This document shows positions 61,743 to 64,000 of a DNA stretch of 64,000 nucleotides, one piece after another. The notes beneath the pieces are model-generated. The model searched no databases, was not told where the DNA came from, and saw only the letters and a program-made list of their open reading frames with translations. How positions within the stretch are numbered: position 1 is the stretch's first letter; every line of letters begins with the position of its first letter. This DNA comes from Lineolata rhizophorae. Lineage: Eukaryota; Ascomycota; Dothideomycetes; Lineolatales; Lineolataceae. Both the position numbers and the translations under genes were made by a program. The stretch lies in the NCBI GenBank assembly GCA_010093515.1, contig MU001670.1, positions 2,015,354-2,079,353 of the forward strand, written 5' to 3'.

Positions 61743-64000
61743 ATGGACGGCCAGTCGACCTCCAAGGTTACCGGTACATCCTACCATCCCTTAATTAAAG
61801 AGCTCGCAGAACATTCCTTTAGTGGCTAAGATAATTCCTGTGCCCTAGTCGAATATCATGATCCCTCAGGCGTATACCCGGTCCTCGCACCTCTCCTCTC
61901 CTCACGCCTCCCCCTCCGCAACCTGCACTGGAAATCCCCGACGCGGCCGCTTCGCTCCATCGACTCGCTGCACGTCGAGCTGCTCCCCTCCGGCGCCCAC
62001 CTGTCCAGCTCCCTCAAGCGCACCGCGTCTGGCTCCGCCGTCCCTGGCTCCACCTCCGTCGAGTCTCGCCAGGAGCCTCGTAGACACCAGATCCCCGGCC
62101 TCCGCCGAACGCCGTACCTGAAAGTATTCTTGCTGCGATGCGATGATTCGGAGAGCTACAAGAGCACGGCGCGCAAGCAGGTGCGCGAGTGGGTGCGCGC
62201 GCACACGGCGTCGGCCTCGCAGGCGTCGAGCTCATCCTCGTCGCTGCCGGCGGGCAGCAAGGCCGGGCAGGAGAACCACGACGCCTTCGAGTGGCTCGTG
62301 CTGCACGTGGTGTTCCCGGATACGCCGGCGGCGGCGCAACCGCGCTGGAGCGGGTCTGGCAGCGGCAAGGGCGGAGATGCCGGCGGAGTGGAACGCCCGA
62401 GCAGCGGGCCCAAGTGGCCCGGCAAGAGCTCGTCGACCATCTTGGAGAAGCTACGCGCCGACTTTAACGTCTCGAGCAAGTCGGCGCCTGATCGCGTCGC
62501 GCAGGTGCGCATTCCGAAGAGCGTGTTGACTGGGGAGGCGCCAGCACAGGCGCAGGCACAAGGTCAACAACAAGGAGGAGGGCTACGGCCGCCGTCGACG
62601 GCAAACGAAGACCTGCACGAGCAAGAGGCCTCTTGGAACGACGTCGTGGCTAAGCTGAAGACACTAATTCTGCAATCGTTCGACTTGCGGGTGCGGCAGT
62701 ACGAGGAAGACATACGGGAGAAGGATGCGCAGCGGGCATTACCTGGATGGAACTTTTGCACTTTCTTCATGCTCAAGGAAGGGCTTGCGAGAGGTTTTGA
62801 AAGTGTGGGATTGGTGGAGGATGCGCTTATTGGATACGATGAGTTGGCAATCGGACTGGATTCAGTGATTAGGGACTTGGCTATGGGTAGTGCGAGCGGG
62901 CAGGCGACGTCGTTTCTGGAGCATACGGAAGACTTGCAGCAATTATTTCGGAAGCTCCGTGAGGAAGGCACTGATATTAGTATAGAGGAAGGCCGAAACG
63001 ATGGCCCCTATACGACAGGCTCGTCAGATTTAGCTCCTTTTGACGAAGACTTGATCAATCCGAGCCGCAAGAACTACCGCGACCTTATTATGGCTAATAA
63101 CATCTCTATTTTCGACTTCCGCTGCTACATATTCGCGCGCCAGCTGCAGCTTCTCCTTCGCCTCGGCAATCCGCGCTCGGCCTCCAAATCGCAGCTCATG
63201 GCCAAGCTGAGCGAGCCGTCCCCCTCGAACCTACGCGCCAGAGGTTCCGTCGACGACCTCAAAATCGGTACCAAGGCTCAACAGCAACACCAGCACCCCA
63301 GCGACGAGGCAGAGGACTTGCTTTCGCTCGCCGAGCTTTGCCGTCGCGCCACATCGTTCGTGACATCGACGTCGCGCGTCTTGAAAGAAGACCTCGCGTG
63401 CGGCTTTTCCGCTCCCTCCGACGACGCTTCGCTTGACTCCTCTGACATCACCCTCATCGCCTCCATCGCCTCCTCTTGGCTCTTCTCCGTCTCGCAGCAA
63501 GTCCTCGAGGCGACCTCGACGCCCTCTCTCCCCATCTCGTCCTTCGCCGCCCACCCTAGCACGTCCTCGTCCGCGAAGCTCCTTTCGGCGCACAAGTCGT
63601 CCCGTGGCCACGAGCCCAAGTCCGGCCCCAGCCCTGGCTCCGCCGCCAACCAGCCCGAGCCTAAAACCATGCTGCACCCCGCGCGCTCGTCGTCGCTGTC
63701 GCACCGCCGGTCTTCCGGCAGTGGCGGCTTCGATCCGCCTTACGCGGTGACGCCGCCTTCAGGTCAGATCATATACGAGCAGCCGCGGCCGGGATCGACG
63801 CCGCCGGCCGGGCCAATTTCACCCCCTGGCGCCGTTGGGGGCGGGGCACGCACTGGACTGGACGAATTGGCGGCGCATCGGGCGGAATTGTTGCTGTTGC
63901 AGAGACGTGTGATAAAGGAGACGGGCGGGAAGGCCGGGTGGTGGATCGGCTGGGATGCAGTGGTGAGGATGGGGGGCGGCGTCGTGGGGGACGGGGAATT
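61743..64000 (+). CDS. trs130: TRAPPII complex subunit Trs130 / TRAPPC10 (5' part, cut by window end)
   Basis: Subunit specific to TRAPPII, the guanine-nucleotide exchange complex for Rab11-type (Ypt31) GTPases in late Golgi and endosomal traffic; essential for tip growth in moulds. Exon 1 (61743-61773) encodes MDGQSTSKVT. A 75-bp intron (61774-61848, ending CCCTAG) joins it to VEYHDPSGVYPVLAPLL, and the frame then stays open to the window end, about 728 residues in all. Family features are RLPLRNLHWKSPTRPLRSID (about residues 30-50), YLKVFLLRCDDSESYKSTAR, FEWLVLHVVFPD, SWNDVVAKLKTLILQSFDLR, VRQYEEDIREKDAQR and LPGWNFCTFFMLKEGLARGF. Ser/Pro-rich insertions separate the helical parts. The C-terminal half lies beyond the window, so nothing can be said about its integrity. 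Confidence 0.93.

Overview
The window is nuclear DNA from a filamentous ascomycete (Pezizomycotina, most likely a Sordariomycete; the class is inferred from family resemblance). Genes stand singly on both strands and most carry 1 to 5 short introns (about 50 to 210 bp) with GT..AG ends, often with a CTAAC-like branch site. Coding DNA is GC-rich. One clearly AT-rich island (about 57.2-58.8 kb) and a smaller patch (60.7-61.2 kb) are built from decayed terminal-inverted-repeat (TIR) elements. The gene content is typical of moulds: secreted M28 aminopeptidase, Mid1, Mso1, Gyp7-type TBC protein, SepA/Bni1-type formin, RTA1-like protein and Trs130. I see no rRNA, tRNA, CRISPR array, phage or retroelement.

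Layout: 0-5.7 kb, a GNAT acetyltransferase between long intergenic stretches. 5.8-14.4 kb, M28 aminopeptidase (+), Mid1 (-) and a long-chain acyl-CoA synthetase ending in the peroxisomal signal AKL (-). 17.7-35.5 kb, first RBR E3 ubiquitin ligase (+), Mso1 (+), Gyp7-like Rab GAP (+), a 924-residue disordered protein of unknown function (-) and a second RBR E3 ligase (-). 37.0-42.5 kb, a catabolic group: FAD aromatic-ring hydroxylase (+), dihydropyrimidinase/hydantoinase (-) and an M20 N-carbamoyl-amino-acid (beta-ureidopropionase-type) amidohydrolase (+), the last two divergent from a 516-bp promoter with three GATA-factor sites. 45.3-48.1 kb, NAD formate dehydrogenase with a mitochondrial-type leader (+) and a small conserved membrane protein (-). 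50.0-55.7 kb, a large formin (+). 57.3-61.1 kb, TIR elements on both sides of an RTA1-like membrane protein gene (-). 61.7 kb to the end, the 5' part of TRAPPII subunit Trs130 (+), cut by the window edge.

Working together: dihydropyrimidinase opens a cyclic ureide (dihydropyrimidine or hydantoin) and the amidohydrolase removes the carbamoyl group as CO2 and NH3. This is the lower half of reductive pyrimidine catabolism, and the shared promoter with GATA sites suggests nitrogen control. The flavin hydroxylase ends 106 bp from dihydropyrimidinase and may act on the ring before opening, which would be a less described pathway. Mso1, Gyp7, the formin and Trs130 all serve vesicle traffic and polarised growth, but their proximity looks incidental. 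The two RBR ligases share a domain order and a codon-splitting intron in the catalytic motif and look like old paralogues.

All exon borders were placed by eye from splice signals and family conservation. No transcript or database evidence was available.
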